NCBI RefSeq assembly: GCF_007830515.1
Contig: NZ_VLKT01000038.1
Location: forward strand, 1 to 64,000
Reading direction: 5' to 3'
Source: Mesorhizobium tianshanense
GTDB taxonomy: Bacteria; Pseudomonadota; Alphaproteobacteria; Rhizobiales; Rhizobiaceae
Length of the DNA stretch: 64,000 bases
The notes under the pieces are model-generated. The model worked only from the letters and a program-made list of their open reading frames with translations, did no database searches and had not been told where the DNA came from. Shown here one piece after another: positions 1 through 8,294 of the stretch. A program made the position numbers and the translations under genes. Positions within the stretch are counted from its first letter, which is position 1. Every line of letters starts with the position of its first letter.

Positions 1-77
1 TCGGCGACATCTGCGACCTCTTCGACCCCACTCAGTGCCGAAACTTCTTCAAAGCTGCTGGATATGAGGCCGATTAA
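1..77 (+). mobile_element. IS630-family transposase, C-terminal tail (partial)
   Basis: The frame starting at base 3 reads GDICDLFDPTQCRNFFKAAG, then YEAD and a stop at 75-77. This matches the ending typical of IS630-family transposases, where a DLF-P-EC-NYF--AGY pattern closes the protein. Only the last 24 codons lie in the window, so I cannot tell whether the element is complete on the other side. It shows that the left edge borders a transposable element. Family assignment rests on motif memory only. Confidence 0.6.
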
Positions 78-268
78 TCGCGACACGCTTTAGCGCAGTG
101 CGGGGGCACTTTGCGCCAACTCACGACCGTGACGAGCCGGTCAGCAAAGGCCGTGCTAGGGCTCAACCTGGGCATTAGTGCCTCGCAGCGAATATCGCAT
201 GTTGGCCAAGGTCGCTTTGCTGTGGTCGCATTTGTGTCTGTATTCCTCAGGCTGGGATGATGCGCGTC

Positions 269-865
269 TCAATGGATGACGGCGACGCTGCGAAAAAGCT
301 GCTCGCCTCCCAGAACGATGAAGGACACGACAGTCATCATAAGGCCGCGTTGAAAGCGCGCCTGCTTAATGGTCCTGACGCGAGAGGTCTTCAGCAATTC
401 GGCGGCCAGGATCGAGGTCCAATCTGACTTTAGGGCCTGATGGACCAAGTCACGTACATTGGCGAAGGAGTCCGGCCCGACATAATACACCGGTGGGACC
501 TTTGAACCATGAGACGTCTTGCCATTGAATTCCCTCTCCGCGCGTATCCGGCTCGGATAGAGCACATGGCCGAACTGAAGGATCGGCATGATGACGATCC
601 CCCAGACTACCGCATAGAACAGCGGCCCGATCGGCGCATGCGTGGGCAAGAGATCGCCGAATCGCAACACCAGATTGAGGGCGAGAATGTAACCCACGCC
701 AACGATCTGCGCCTTGTTGTCGTAGGAGCGCGCTACCGTTTGTGTCTCCTGAAGCGCGGAGAGCAACATCTTGTCAGCGTAGTCGCGTGTGGTCTCACTT
801 GGTCCGGCGTACATAACGGCGTCCGATCGCAGAAAGTGGTCTACAAGAGACGGGGTTTCCGGCAT
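269..865 (-). CDS. Orphan membrane protein resembling Pycsar effector (PycTM/DUF5706) proteins
   Basis: 198 residues if started at the ATG at 865, which has an AAGGG-like RBS 7 bases upstream; a TTG 18 bases further out is less likely. Architecture: an N-terminal helix ending in DNKAQIVGVG, TM1 (about residues 55-75), TM2 (about 82-105), a soluble loop with the pattern YYVGPDSF, an amphipathic stretch, and TM3 at the C-terminus. A DxKA motif leading into TM1, a second TM, a soluble linker and a last helix are the layout of the Pycsar effector transmembrane domain (DUF5706), whose members act in anti-phage defence after sensing cCMP/cUMP. No pyrimidine cyclase is adjacent: the RND pump lies on one side and IS630 debris on the other. 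Family call is inference; membrane topology is clear. Confidence 0.5.
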   Translation of the reverse strand: MPETPSLVDHFLRSDAVMYAGPSETTRDYADKMLLSALQETQTVARSYDNKAQIVGVGYILALNLVLRFGDLLPTHAPIGPLFYAVVWGIVIMPILQFGHVLYPSRIRAEREFNGKTSHGSKVPPVYYVGPDSFANVRDLVHQALKSDWTSILAAELLKTSRVRTIKQARFQRGLMMTVVSFIVLGGEQLFRSVAVIH

Positions 866-879
866 TGCGATGCCCTTTC

Positions 880-3800
880 TCAATGCTGGGGGGCGAGAAT
901 GGGCATTGCCGGGACGTCAGGCGATGCTACAGATTCATGCTTTTCGCGGATGCCGTTAACGGCAACGTAGAGGGCCGGGAGGAAGACGAGCGTGAGCACA
1001 GTCGCGACGGCGAGCCCGCCGACGATCGCGTAGGCCATCGGCCCCCAGAACACGTCGTGCATGATGGGGATCATGCCAAGGATGGCTGCGGCCGCCGTCA
1101 GCATGATCGGCCGGAAACGGTGCTGGGTAGCATCGATCACGGCTGTCCACGGATCGATGCCGCGTGCCCGCTCATGCTCGATTTGATCGACGAGGATCAC
1201 GGAGTTGCGGATGATCATTCCTGCAAGTGCGATGATCCCGAGGATGGCGATGAAGCCCATCGGCGTGCTCGTGGTCAGCAGGGCGATCGCGACCCCGATG
1301 AGACCCAGCGGCGCCACGCTGATCACCATCGCCATCCGGCGAAAGCTGCCTAGCTGCACGATGAGTACGGTAAGCATCAGCGTAATCATCAGCGGAAACT
1401 GGGCCAGCAGAGCGGCGTTGCTCTGGCCGCTCTTCTCGACCGTGCCGCCGGTCTCAATCAGCGTGCCCGCGGGCAACGACTTGGTGTACTCTTCGATCGC
1501 CCCTGCGAGTCGTTCGTGAACAGAGGCGGGCTGCAACCCTGGCAGCGGTTCCGCCTGGACTGTGATGGTGGGCAGGCGGTCGCGACGCCAGACATAGCCC
1601 TCGTCGAGATCATACTGGAATTCGGCAAGCTCGCGCAGGGGCACCGAGGCGCCTGTCGCGGTGGGTATCTGAAGATTGCGTAAGGCCTCGACGCTAAAGC
1701 GTTCGCTGTTCTCGGCTCGCGCCACGACGTCAACCAGATAGATCGAATCGCGAAGCTGTGTGACTGTCGAGCCGCTGATCACACGGTTGAGTGCTTGGGA
1801 GAGCTGTTCCGAACTCAAGCCGGCCTGTCTCACGCGATCCTGATCGACGACGATGCGCAGTTCCTTGCTTTTCTCGGCCCAATCGTAGTTGACGTTGCGG
1901 ACGAGGCCGGACGACCGCAGCACCTTTGCGAGCTCCTCCGCGTGATCCCTTGCCTCGTCGGCGGTAGGCGCGCTCACCCGGTATTGCACCGGCCAGCCGA
2001 CGGGAGGCCCGAGCTCCAGGCGCGAGATGCGGGCCTTCACGTCCGGGAAACTGTCGGCGAATAGCGTTTCGAGCTTCGCCAGAACGCGGTCCCGGGCCTC
2101 GAGGTCCTTCGCGACGACAACAGTTTCCGCCATAAAGTCGTTGTCGAGCTGAACGTCGAGCGGCAGGTAGAAGCGGATGGCGCCGCCGCCCACATAGGAA
2201 GAGAAGCCGGCGATGTCGGGGTCGCTCGCAAGCGTCTCTTCCAGCCGCTTCGTCTCGGTTTCGGTCGCCGCGATCGAGGCATTCTTCGGCAGCGTCATCG
2301 TTACCACCAGCTCGGGCCGGTTCGACGCCGGGAAGAACTGCTGCTGCACGAAGCCCATGCCGAAAAGGGAGGCACCGAAGGCAGCAAGCGAGGCGGCGAT
2401 AGTGAGCCAGCGGTGCCGCATGCTGAAGCCGAGCAAGCCAATGAAAGCGCGCATGAAGCGGCCAGGCCCATGAGCGCCATGCGCCTTCATGTGGGATGGC
2501 AGCAAGGAAAGCCCGATTACCGGCGCGAAGATCACCGCCACGAACCAGGAGGCCACCAGCGCAACAGCAATGACGGCAAACAGCGAAAACGTATACTGTC
2601 CGGTGTTGTTGTCGGCGAATCCGATTGGCAGGAAGCCGAGGATCGTGATCAGAGTTCCCGATAACATGGGGAAGGCGGTGGAAGTATAGGCGAAGGTAGC
2701 CGCCTTGATTTTTTCCATGCCTTCCTCGATCTTCGAGATCATCATTTCGATGGTTATCATGGCATCGTCTACCAAAAGGCCGAGCGCGATGATGAGCGCG
2801 CCGAGCGAGATGCGCTGCAGGCTAATGCCCATCGCTTCCATGGCGACAAAGACGATGGCGAGCACCAGCGGGATCGACAGGGCAACCACAAGCCCGGCCC
2901 TGAAGCCGAGGCTGAGGAAGCTGACAGCGAGCACAATGACGATCGCCTCGAACAGCGCCTTGGTGAATTCGCCGATGGCCTCACGCACGACCTCGGGCTG
3001 GTCCGAAACCAGGTTGAGTTCAATGCCGACGGGAAAGCGTTGCATCAGGCGCTCGGCCGCCTCGTGCAGGCCTTCGCCAAAGTCGAGGTTGTTGCCGCCC
3101 TCGCGCATGTTCACGCCGATGCCGATGGCGGGCTTGCCGTTGACGCGGAACATCTTCGTGGGCGGGTCGCTATAGCCGCGCTGAATCGTGGCGATGTCGG
3201 TAAGTTTGTAGAAGCGTCCATCGATCCAGAGGTTGAGGCCGGCAACGCTCTCGGGCTTCAAGAGGGAGCCGGTAACGTCAACAAGCATGTTCTCGTGCGG
3301 CGTGTTGATGACGCCGGAGGGCCCAACCGCGTTCTGCCGCGCGATCGCAGTCAGCACTTCGTCGAGGCTGAGCTTAAGATTGGCGAGCTTCTGGGGTGAG
3401 AAGCTGAGATAGACCTTCTCGTCCTGGTCGCCAAAAATCTCGACCTTGCCGACATCGGACGAACGCAGGAACTCGGTCCGCGCCGTCTCGGCAAAGTCGC
3501 GCGCCTCGCGCGGCGTGAAGCCGTCGTAGGTGATTCCGTAGATGATGCCGAAAACGTCGCCAAACTCGTCGTTGAAGAAGGGGCCGACCACGCCACGGGG
3601 AAGCGTGGCCTGGACGTCACTGACCTTCTTGCGAACCTGGTACCAGATGTCGTCGAGTTCGCGCTTGGGCGTCGACTCCTTGAGGTAAACGAAAATGGTC
3701 GCCTGGCCGGGTTTGGTGTAGCTCTTGATGTAATCGAGCTGGGGAGTCTCCTCGAGCTTCTTTTCGAGCCTGTCGGTCACCTGTGTGAGCATATCGGCCG

Positions 3801-3978
3801 CAGTGGCTCCGGGCCAAACCGCCTGGACCACCATGGTTTGCACGGTGAAATCCGGATCCTCCTGACGGCCGAGCCTCTCGTAAGCGCTGATGCCCCCGAT
3901 GACGCAGACAAGCATGAGGAATACGACGATGGCCCGGTTGTGGACCGCCCATTCCGAAAGATTAAAGCGTGTCATCAC
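880..3978 (-). CDS. RND multidrug efflux transporter, inner-membrane permease (AcrB/HAE1-like)
   Basis: 1032 residues, full length for a hydrophobe/amphiphile RND pump. It has TM1 near the N-terminus (IVVFLMLVCVIGG), a first periplasmic porter domain (PGATAADM), then TM2-TM6 including the proton-relay pair in LLVDDAMI near residue 400, a second periplasmic domain, and the C-terminal TM bundle with GMIIRNSVILVDQIE. It exports amphiphilic compounds by proton antiport together with the adaptor encoded just upstream, whose stop overlaps this start by 4 bases (coupled translation). No outer-membrane TolC-type gene is adjacent, so a channel encoded elsewhere is probably used. Expression is probably controlled by the TetR-type operator at about 5150-5182. 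Confidence 0.93.
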   Translation of the reverse strand: MMTRFNLSEWAVHNRAIVVFLMLVCVIGGISAYERLGRQEDPDFTVQTMVVQAVWPGATAADMLTQVTDRLEKKLEETPQLDYIKSYTKPGQATIFVYLKESTPKRELDDIWYQVRKKVSDVQATLPRGVVGPFFNDEFGDVFGIIYGITYDGFTPREARDFAETARTEFLRSSDVGKVEIFGDQDEKVYLSFSPQKLANLKLSLDEVLTAIARQNAVGPSGVINTPHENMLVDVTGSLLKPESVAGLNLWIDGRFYKLTDIATIQRGYSDPPTKMFRVNGKPAIGIGVNMREGGNNLDFGEGLHEAAERLMQRFPVGIELNLVSDQPEVVREAIGEFTKALFEAIVIVLAVSFLSLGFRAGLVVALSIPLVLAIVFVAMEAMGISLQRISLGALIIALGLLVDDAMITIEMMISKIEEGMEKIKAATFAYTSTAFPMLSGTLITILGFLPIGFADNNTGQYTFSLFAVIAVALVASWFVAVIFAPVIGLSLLPSHMKAHGAHGPGRFMRAFIGLLGFSMRHRWLTIAASLAAFGASLFGMGFVQQQFFPASNRPELVVTMTLPKNASIAATETETKRLEETLASDPDIAGFSSYVGGGAIRFYLPLDVQLDNDFMAETVVVAKDLEARDRVLAKLETLFADSFPDVKARISRLELGPPVGWPVQYRVSAPTADEARDHAEELAKVLRSSGLVRNVNYDWAEKSKELRIVVDQDRVRQAGLSSEQLSQALNRVISGSTVTQLRDSIYLVDVVARAENSERFSVEALRNLQIPTATGASVPLRELAEFQYDLDEGYVWRRDRLPTITVQAEPLPGLQPASVHERLAGAIEEYTKSLPAGTLIETGGTVEKSGQSNAALLAQFPLMITLMLTVLIVQLGSFRRMAMVISVAPLGLIGVAIALLTTSTPMGFIAILGIIALAGMIIRNSVILVDQIEHERARGIDPWTAVIDATQHRFRPIMLTAAAAILGMIPIMHDVFWGPMAYAIVGGLAVATVLTLVFLPALYVAVNGIREKHESVASPDVPAMPILAPQH

Positions 3979-5057
3979 TCGACCTCCGTCTCAGGATTGA
4001 CCAACTCGCCGTCTGCCAGCGAATTGACGCCGGCGGTCACGACCTTCTCTCCTGCCGACAGCCCGTGGCTGACCACGACGGAGTCTGTATCGAATTGAAG
4101 CAGCTGGACGTTCCGGCGCTGAACCTTGCCGTCACCGCCAATCACCCAGACCTGCGGCTCGTCTCCGGACTGCAGCAGTGCGGTCGGAGGTAGCGTGGTG
4201 ACCTCCTGGCCTCCTGCGCTTTCGACGCGGCCTACGACGACTGCGCCCAGCCGCATCTCTGGCGGCGGCGAAGCCAGCGCCACCTTCACCTGATAGGTGC
4301 CGGTCGTGCTGTCGGCCTCGGGCGAAATCGCGCGGATCGTGCCGGTGACTACGATGTCCGGCCGGCCCTGGATCGAAACGTTCACCGCCATGCCGAGCTC
4401 TGCCCCGGCGATGTCTTCGCCGGCGACAGCAAAGACCGCCTCGCGCGCGTCATTGCGGGAGATCTCGACGACCATTTGGCCCGCGGCCACAACCTGACCA
4501 GGGTCCGCGCCAGTCGCCGTCACGATGCCGTCGTCGGGCGCCAGCAGCTGCGTGTAGCCAAGCTGGTTTTGGGCGATACGGAGATTGGCTTCGTCCGCCT
4601 TGACGGCAGCTTGTGCGCTCTGCAGCGACTTCAGCGCCTCGTCGTACTGGGAGTGTGTGGTAAAGCCTTTGCCGAGCAGAATGCGAAAGCGTTCTTCCTG
4701 GGCCACGACTTGGACGAGCGTGGCCTTGGCCGCGGTGAGGTCGGCCTCTGCGGCGGTCACCTTGTTGCGGTAATCGACGGCGCTGATCTCCGCGAGCTTC
4801 TGACCCTTCTTGACGATGGCGCCTATGTCGACCTCGCGCGAGATGATCCGGCCGCCGACCTCGAAGCCGACCTCGCTGACATAACGCGACTGGATGCGAC
4901 CGGCGCCCTGCGCCACCGTGGCTAGCTTGTGAGGCGTCACCACCATGACACGCGCCTGCCGCGGTGCTGCTGCTGCCGTCTTCTCCTCTTCGGAACAGCC
5001 GGCAAGACAAAGCCCGGTGAGACAGACACAAAGGAATTTGCCGTACGATAGGCGCAT
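3975..5057 (-). CDS. RND efflux periplasmic adaptor (membrane fusion) lipoprotein
   Basis: 360 residues. A lipoprotein signal ends in the lipobox LAGC with Cys at residue 21, so the protein is anchored to the inner membrane from the periplasmic side. The order is a lipoyl/barrel segment (GFEVGGRIISREVDIGAIVKK), an alpha-helical hairpin (YRNKVTAAEADLTAAKATL to LRIAQNQLGYTQL), the returning lipoyl half (APDDGIVTATGADPGQVV) and C-terminal beta-barrel and membrane-proximal domains. It bridges the RND permease at 880-3978 to an outer-membrane channel. It is the first gene of the two-gene pump operon, about 100 bases downstream of the predicted promoter and operator. Confidence 0.92.
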   Translation of the reverse strand: MRLSYGKFLCVCLTGLCLAGCSEEEKTAAAAPRQARVMVVTPHKLATVAQGAGRIQSRYVSEVGFEVGGRIISREVDIGAIVKKGQKLAEISAVDYRNKVTAAEADLTAAKATLVQVVAQEERFRILLGKGFTTHSQYDEALKSLQSAQAAVKADEANLRIAQNQLGYTQLLAPDDGIVTATGADPGQVVAAGQMVVEISRNDAREAVFAVAGEDIAGAELGMAVNVSIQGRPDIVVTGTIRAISPEADSTTGTYQVKVALASPPPEMRLGAVVVGRVESAGGQEVTTLPPTALLQSGDEPQVWVIGGDGKVQRRNVQLLQFDTDSVVVSHGLSAGEKVVTAGVNSLADGELVNPETEVE

Positions 5058-5143
5058 GAAAGCCTCCGCTCGAAAGGACGAGGTTGCAGGGAACTGATGA
5101 TTGAAGAGGAACTCCGGCCTAGCGGCCGAGGCTCGATCTCATT

Positions 5144-5182
5144 TTGCACTTATACGTCAAACCGACCATATCGTCAATATGA
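5144..5182 (-). promoter_or_regulatory. Pump promoter overlapping a TetR-type operator (site 1)
   Basis: On the minus strand, TTGACG (5172-5177) and TATAAG (5149-5154) are separated by exactly 17 bases, facing the pump operon. On the plus strand TTGCAC (5144-5149) and CATATC (5167-5172) also have a 17-base spacer, so the site is bidirectional. Between and across these elements lies GTCAAACCGAC, CATATC, GTCAATATGA, with the palindromic core GAC-N6-GTC. The same arrangement recurs at 8217-8254 and 11557-11590. A bound repressor here would occlude both promoters. Confidence 0.6.
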
Positions 5183-5200
5183 GAGTAGTGCAATCGTGCA

Positions 5201-5284
5201 ATGCAAAAAGGGGATGACCAGTAGCTAAGATTGATCCTGCAGAAGGAGGGAGATCGCGCGCGATAAGACGCGTCTCCGAACCCG
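5201..5284 (+). pseudogene. Vestigial 5' end of a tetR regulator gene
   Basis: Downstream of site 1 the plus strand stays alignable with the region at 8272-8350: it has the same GCAATGCAAA/GAGG leader, an ATG at 5214, then codons reading K-I-D-P-A and, after indels, a stretch matching E-I-G-R-E-K-R-A of the two intact TetR genes (8295 and 12754). In-frame stops (TAG-C-TAA) and a missing base break it, and it ends where bdhA begins. I read it as the remnant of a tetR gene once divergent from the pump. Confidence 0.5.
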
Positions 5285-6112
5285 CTACTGCATGAACCAT
5301 CCATGGCTGACCACCATCGACTGGCCAGTCAGCGCGTTCGATGGGAAGGCTGCCAGGAACAGCGCTGCTTCCGCCACGTCCTGGACGGTCGTGAATTCGC
5401 CGTCGACCGTCTCCTTCAACATCGCGGTCTTGATCACGTCCGCCTCGGAGATCCCAAGCGCGCGCGCCTGCTCCGGGATCTGTTTGTCGACCAGCGGCGT
5501 GCGCACGAAACCGGGGCAGATCACGTTGGCGCGCACCCCATGCGCGGCACCCTCCTTCGCCACGACCTTGGCCAGGCCGATCAGGCCATGCTTGGCGGTG
5601 ACGTAAGGAGCCTTGAGCGGCGACGCCTCCTTGGAATGGACGGATCCCATGTAGATGATGCTGCCACTGTTTTGCCTGTACATCTGCCGCAAGGCGGCGC
5701 GGGTCGTCAGGAAGGCGCCGTCCAAATGGATGGAAAGCAGCTTCTTCCATTTGTCAAAATCGAAGTCGACAAGCGGCGCCACGATCTGGACGCCGGCGTT
5801 GCTGACCAGGATGTCGAGGCCCCCGAAGGTGTCGATCGCCTGCGCCATTCCGCTTTCCACCTGCTCCTCCTTGCTGACATCCATGCCAACCCCGAGCGCG
5901 CGTTTGCCCATCGGATCGATGTCGGACGCGGCTTTTTGCGCCGCGCTCTGATCAAGATCTGCGATGACCACCTTTGCTCCCTCGCGGGCGAAGCTGAGCG
6001 CAATCTCCTTGCCGATGCCGCTCGCGGCTCCGGTGATCACTGCCACCTTGTCGAGAAGCCGGCCGCCGCCGCTAGCGTGCTTGTAAGATGAAGTTTCATT
6101 CTGCGAATGCAT
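5285..6112 (-). CDS. bdhA: 3-hydroxybutyrate dehydrogenase (SDR family)
   Basis: 275 residues of classical short-chain dehydrogenase fold. It has the NAD motif TGAASGIGKE near residue 28, the SNAGVQ motif, the catalytic pair in YVTAKHG (Tyr-x3-Lys), and the PGFVRTPLV segment typical of D-3-hydroxybutyrate dehydrogenases. The enzyme interconverts (R)-3-hydroxybutyrate and acetoacetate with NAD in the cytoplasm, linking PHB or ketone-body turnover to central metabolism. Its first codons overlap the end of the acetoacetate decarboxylase gene by 17 bases, so the two are in one operon handling the same metabolite. A few other SDR substrates are possible, but the neighbour makes this assignment strong. 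Confidence 0.85.
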   Translation of the reverse strand: MHSQNETSSYKHASGGGRLLDKVAVITGAASGIGKEIALSFAREGAKVVIADLDQSAAQKAASDIDPMGKRALGVGMDVSKEEQVESGMAQAIDTFGGLDILVSNAGVQIVAPLVDFDFDKWKKLLSIHLDGAFLTTRAALRQMYRQNSGSIIYMGSVHSKEASPLKAPYVTAKHGLIGLAKVVAKEGAAHGVRANVICPGFVRTPLVDKQIPEQARALGISEADVIKTAMLKETVDGEFTTVQDVAEAALFLAAFPSNALTGQSMVVSHGWFMQ

Positions 6113-6881
6113 GGGTTCTTCCTTTCCGATAGTGAGGCTCGGCTTCTGCGAGATAGTCGTGGACGACCTTCCCGAGCGCGAGCGTCAGGTCGGCGACGAT
6201 GTGTACGGCCGAGACAATTTCCAGGACCGGCAACTCGGCGACTGGGGCCAACGCGTGTGACCAGAGGTTCAGGGCTGCCGGTCCGGTCCAGGCGCCCCTC
6301 AGGTCGATGTCCTCCAGGTAATACTCGACGAGTTCACAGATGCGCGGCGTGCCGTCGACATGCGGGATGATTTTGAGGAGGAAGTTCGGTTCGGCGAGCG
6401 AGGCCTTCACGCTCGCGAGGTCGGCGGCTCGGTGCTTATAGCCCATCGTGCCGGTCGCAACGCGGACGGGGCCGTAGTCCAGCGTGCCAACAAGGGTATC
6501 CGTCTCCGTTCGGAGCGTCGGACTTGCGAGCTTCTTCGGAAAGCCCCACAGCTCGCGCCCGCCGGCAATCGGCGGATGGTCGTTGAGAAACATGCAGTGG
6601 GTGTAGCTGCCCTTGCGTCCGCGAAACGAGACTGGGATGACCTGTCCACTTTCCGTGTAGTCGCCGAAGCCGGTCGAGTCCGGCATGCGAATGAACTCGA
6701 ATTTCACGAGCGGCTCGCGTACCTGAAGTGGCTCCGGCACCAGGTCGCGGAGCTTCTGCGGATCGGTGCGATATGTGATGATCAGATACTCCCGGTTTCG
6801 GAAGCGATACGGCCCGGCCGGATAGGCCGGGCTGGTCAGGGGCATGGCGAAAGCCCTCGCCCGGACGGTGTCTTGCTGCAT
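6096..6881 (-). CDS. adc: Acetoacetate decarboxylase
   Basis: About 261 residues from the ATG at 6881, which has AAAGGA 9 bases upstream; a start 27 bases further out at 6908 is less likely. The protein carries the hallmark ELWGFPKKLASP, in which the first Lys of the KK pair forms the Schiff base in this family, plus the N-terminal YRFRNREYL typical of the fold. It converts acetoacetate to acetone and CO2. It lies between the patatin and bdhA genes in one minus-strand operon, the three apparently acting on acyl or hydroxybutyryl substrates. Confidence 0.9.
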   Translation of the reverse strand: MQQDTVRARAFAMPLTSPAYPAGPYRFRNREYLIITYRTDPQKLRDLVPEPLQVREPLVKFEFIRMPDSTGFGDYTESGQVIPVSFRGRKGSYTHCMFLNDHPPIAGGRELWGFPKKLASPTLRTETDTLVGTLDYGPVRVATGTMGYKHRAADLASVKASLAEPNFLLKIIPHVDGTPRICELVEYYLEDIDLRGAWTGPAALNLWSHALAPVAELPVLEIVSAVHIVADLTLALGKVVHDYLAEAEPHYRKGRTHAFAE

Positions 6882-6971
6882 GTCTGAAATTCCTTTGGGC
6901 TGGATCAAGCGGCTCGCTTGCGTTCGGGGGGATCCGCGACGGGGGACGTCAATCGCTTACGTGACTGATCT

Positions 6972-8144
6972 CTATTCCCGCCCGTCGACAGCTGGGTCAT
7001 AGGTGCTAACCCCGTCCTGATTGTCCGGCCGACGGCGCGCCTCTGGATGGCGCAAAGTGCGCAAAGCGTCGAAGTAACCAGCCCGCCAATGCTCTTTCAT
7101 GGACAGCCGCGAGAATTCGTAGTCCTTCGAGTGGGTTTCATACTGCTTCGAGCGGTAGATCAGATGGACCAGCTTGTAGACCTTGTGGTCTGCAATTGAG
7201 CTCAGCGTTCTCGCCTCCTCGCTACCCAAAAGGTCCGCGGGCAGTTTTGCCAGAAGGTTCGCGAGCGTGTGTCGGGCGCGCTGGTACTGCTTGAACTGAT
7301 CGGTATGGGCGCGCGTTCGGCTCGAATACTGGATTTCCTTTTGCCGTGCCGTGACGTCGGCCAGATTTCGGGGAAGCTCGCCGCGCTCGCTCCAGAGGTC
7401 GACCTGGAAGGCAATCGTGTCCTGCCGCGTCCCGTGCTCGACGACCCACTGCAACGGCGTGTTGGAAACGAGGCCGCCGTCCCAGTAGAACTCGCCCTCG
7501 ATCTCGACCGCGGGGAAACCGGGCGGAAGCGAGCCGCTGGCCATCACATGCTCGGGCCGGATCGTATGCGTCTCATTGTCGAAGTAGACGAGATTTCCTG
7601 TCCGCACGTTCACCGCGCCGACACTGAAACGCATCCCGCCCGCGTTGATCCGGTCGAAGTCCACAAGCCGCTCCAGAGTGCTCTTGAGGCGGTTGGTGTC
7701 GTAGAAGCTCGTGCTTTCAATTGAGCCATTCGGGTACAACCAGGGAACGGGCTGTCGCAGGCTGAAGAAGCCTGGGGCCCCGGCGACGAGCGCGCAGGCT
7801 GCACTGAATTGATTGAAGAGCGCACGCGGCAGATTGCCCTTCGGAGCGAGAGCGTCTGCGGCGGCAGTCCAGTCGAAAAGTGGATTGGCGGTGATCTCCC
7901 GCCAGAAGGTCCGCAGTTTCTCAACCCGTTCGGCCGGCTCGTTTCCAGCGATGATCGCCGAGTTGATGGCTCCAATGGAGACGCCGGCAACCCAATCCGG
8001 ATGAATGTCGGCTTCCGCAAGGGCTTCGTAGACGCCGGCCTGGTAGGCTCCGAGCGCACCGCCGCCTTGCAACACCAACGCAATGCATTCGAAAGGGAGA
8101 CGCCGTTCCGCAGTTCGGAAATCTTTCTGGGGCTGAAAGTTCAT
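6972..8144 (-). CDS. Patatin-like phospholipase with C-terminal DUF3734
   Basis: 390 residues. The patatin domain has the oxyanion motif GGGALGAYQAG near residue 28, the nucleophile elbow GVSIGA with the catalytic Ser, and the catalytic Asp in WDGGLVSN. The C-terminal part (YSSRTRAHTDQFKQYQ to HWRAGYFDA) matches the DUF3734 extension found on many rhizobial patatins. A lipid acyl hydrolase acting on membrane lipid or PHB-granule-associated substrates is likely. It is the first gene of the operon patatin-adc-bdhA, and its promoter (TTGACG-17-TATTTG) overlaps operator site 2 and diverges from tetR at 8295. Confidence 0.88.
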   Translation of the reverse strand: MNFQPQKDFRTAERRLPFECIALVLQGGGALGAYQAGVYEALAEADIHPDWVAGVSIGAINSAIIAGNEPAERVEKLRTFWREITANPLFDWTAAADALAPKGNLPRALFNQFSAACALVAGAPGFFSLRQPVPWLYPNGSIESTSFYDTNRLKSTLERLVDFDRINAGGMRFSVGAVNVRTGNLVYFDNETHTIRPEHVMASGSLPPGFPAVEIEGEFYWDGGLVSNTPLQWVVEHGTRQDTIAFQVDLWSERGELPRNLADVTARQKEIQYSSRTRAHTDQFKQYQRARHTLANLLAKLPADLLGSEEARTLSSIADHKVYKLVHLIYRSKQYETHSKDYEFSRLSMKEHWRAGYFDALRTLRHPEARRRPDNQDGVSTYDPAVDGRE

Positions 8145-8216
8145 CGAATGCTTTCCTTCTCACTGAGGGTGACCTCGCGGCCCTTCGCTGTTCGCGTGGG
8201 TCGGCCAAATTTCAAT

Positions 8217-8254
8217 TTGCACAAATAGGTCAAAACGACTATATCGTCAATATG
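8217..8254. promoter_or_regulatory. Divergent promoters overlapping a TetR-type operator (site 2)
   Basis: Plus strand: TTGCAC (8217-8222), 17-base spacer, TATATC (8240-8245), toward tetR at 8295. Minus strand: TTGACG (8245-8250), 17-base spacer, TATTTG (8222-8227), toward the patatin operon. The operator-like core GAC-TATATC-GTC followed by AATATGAC sits across both spacers. This is a textbook position for a repressor that controls its own gene and the divergent operon. Confidence 0.65.
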
Positions 8255-8294
8255 ACAATCGCAGAATGGTGCAATGCAAAGAGGCCATGACCTG

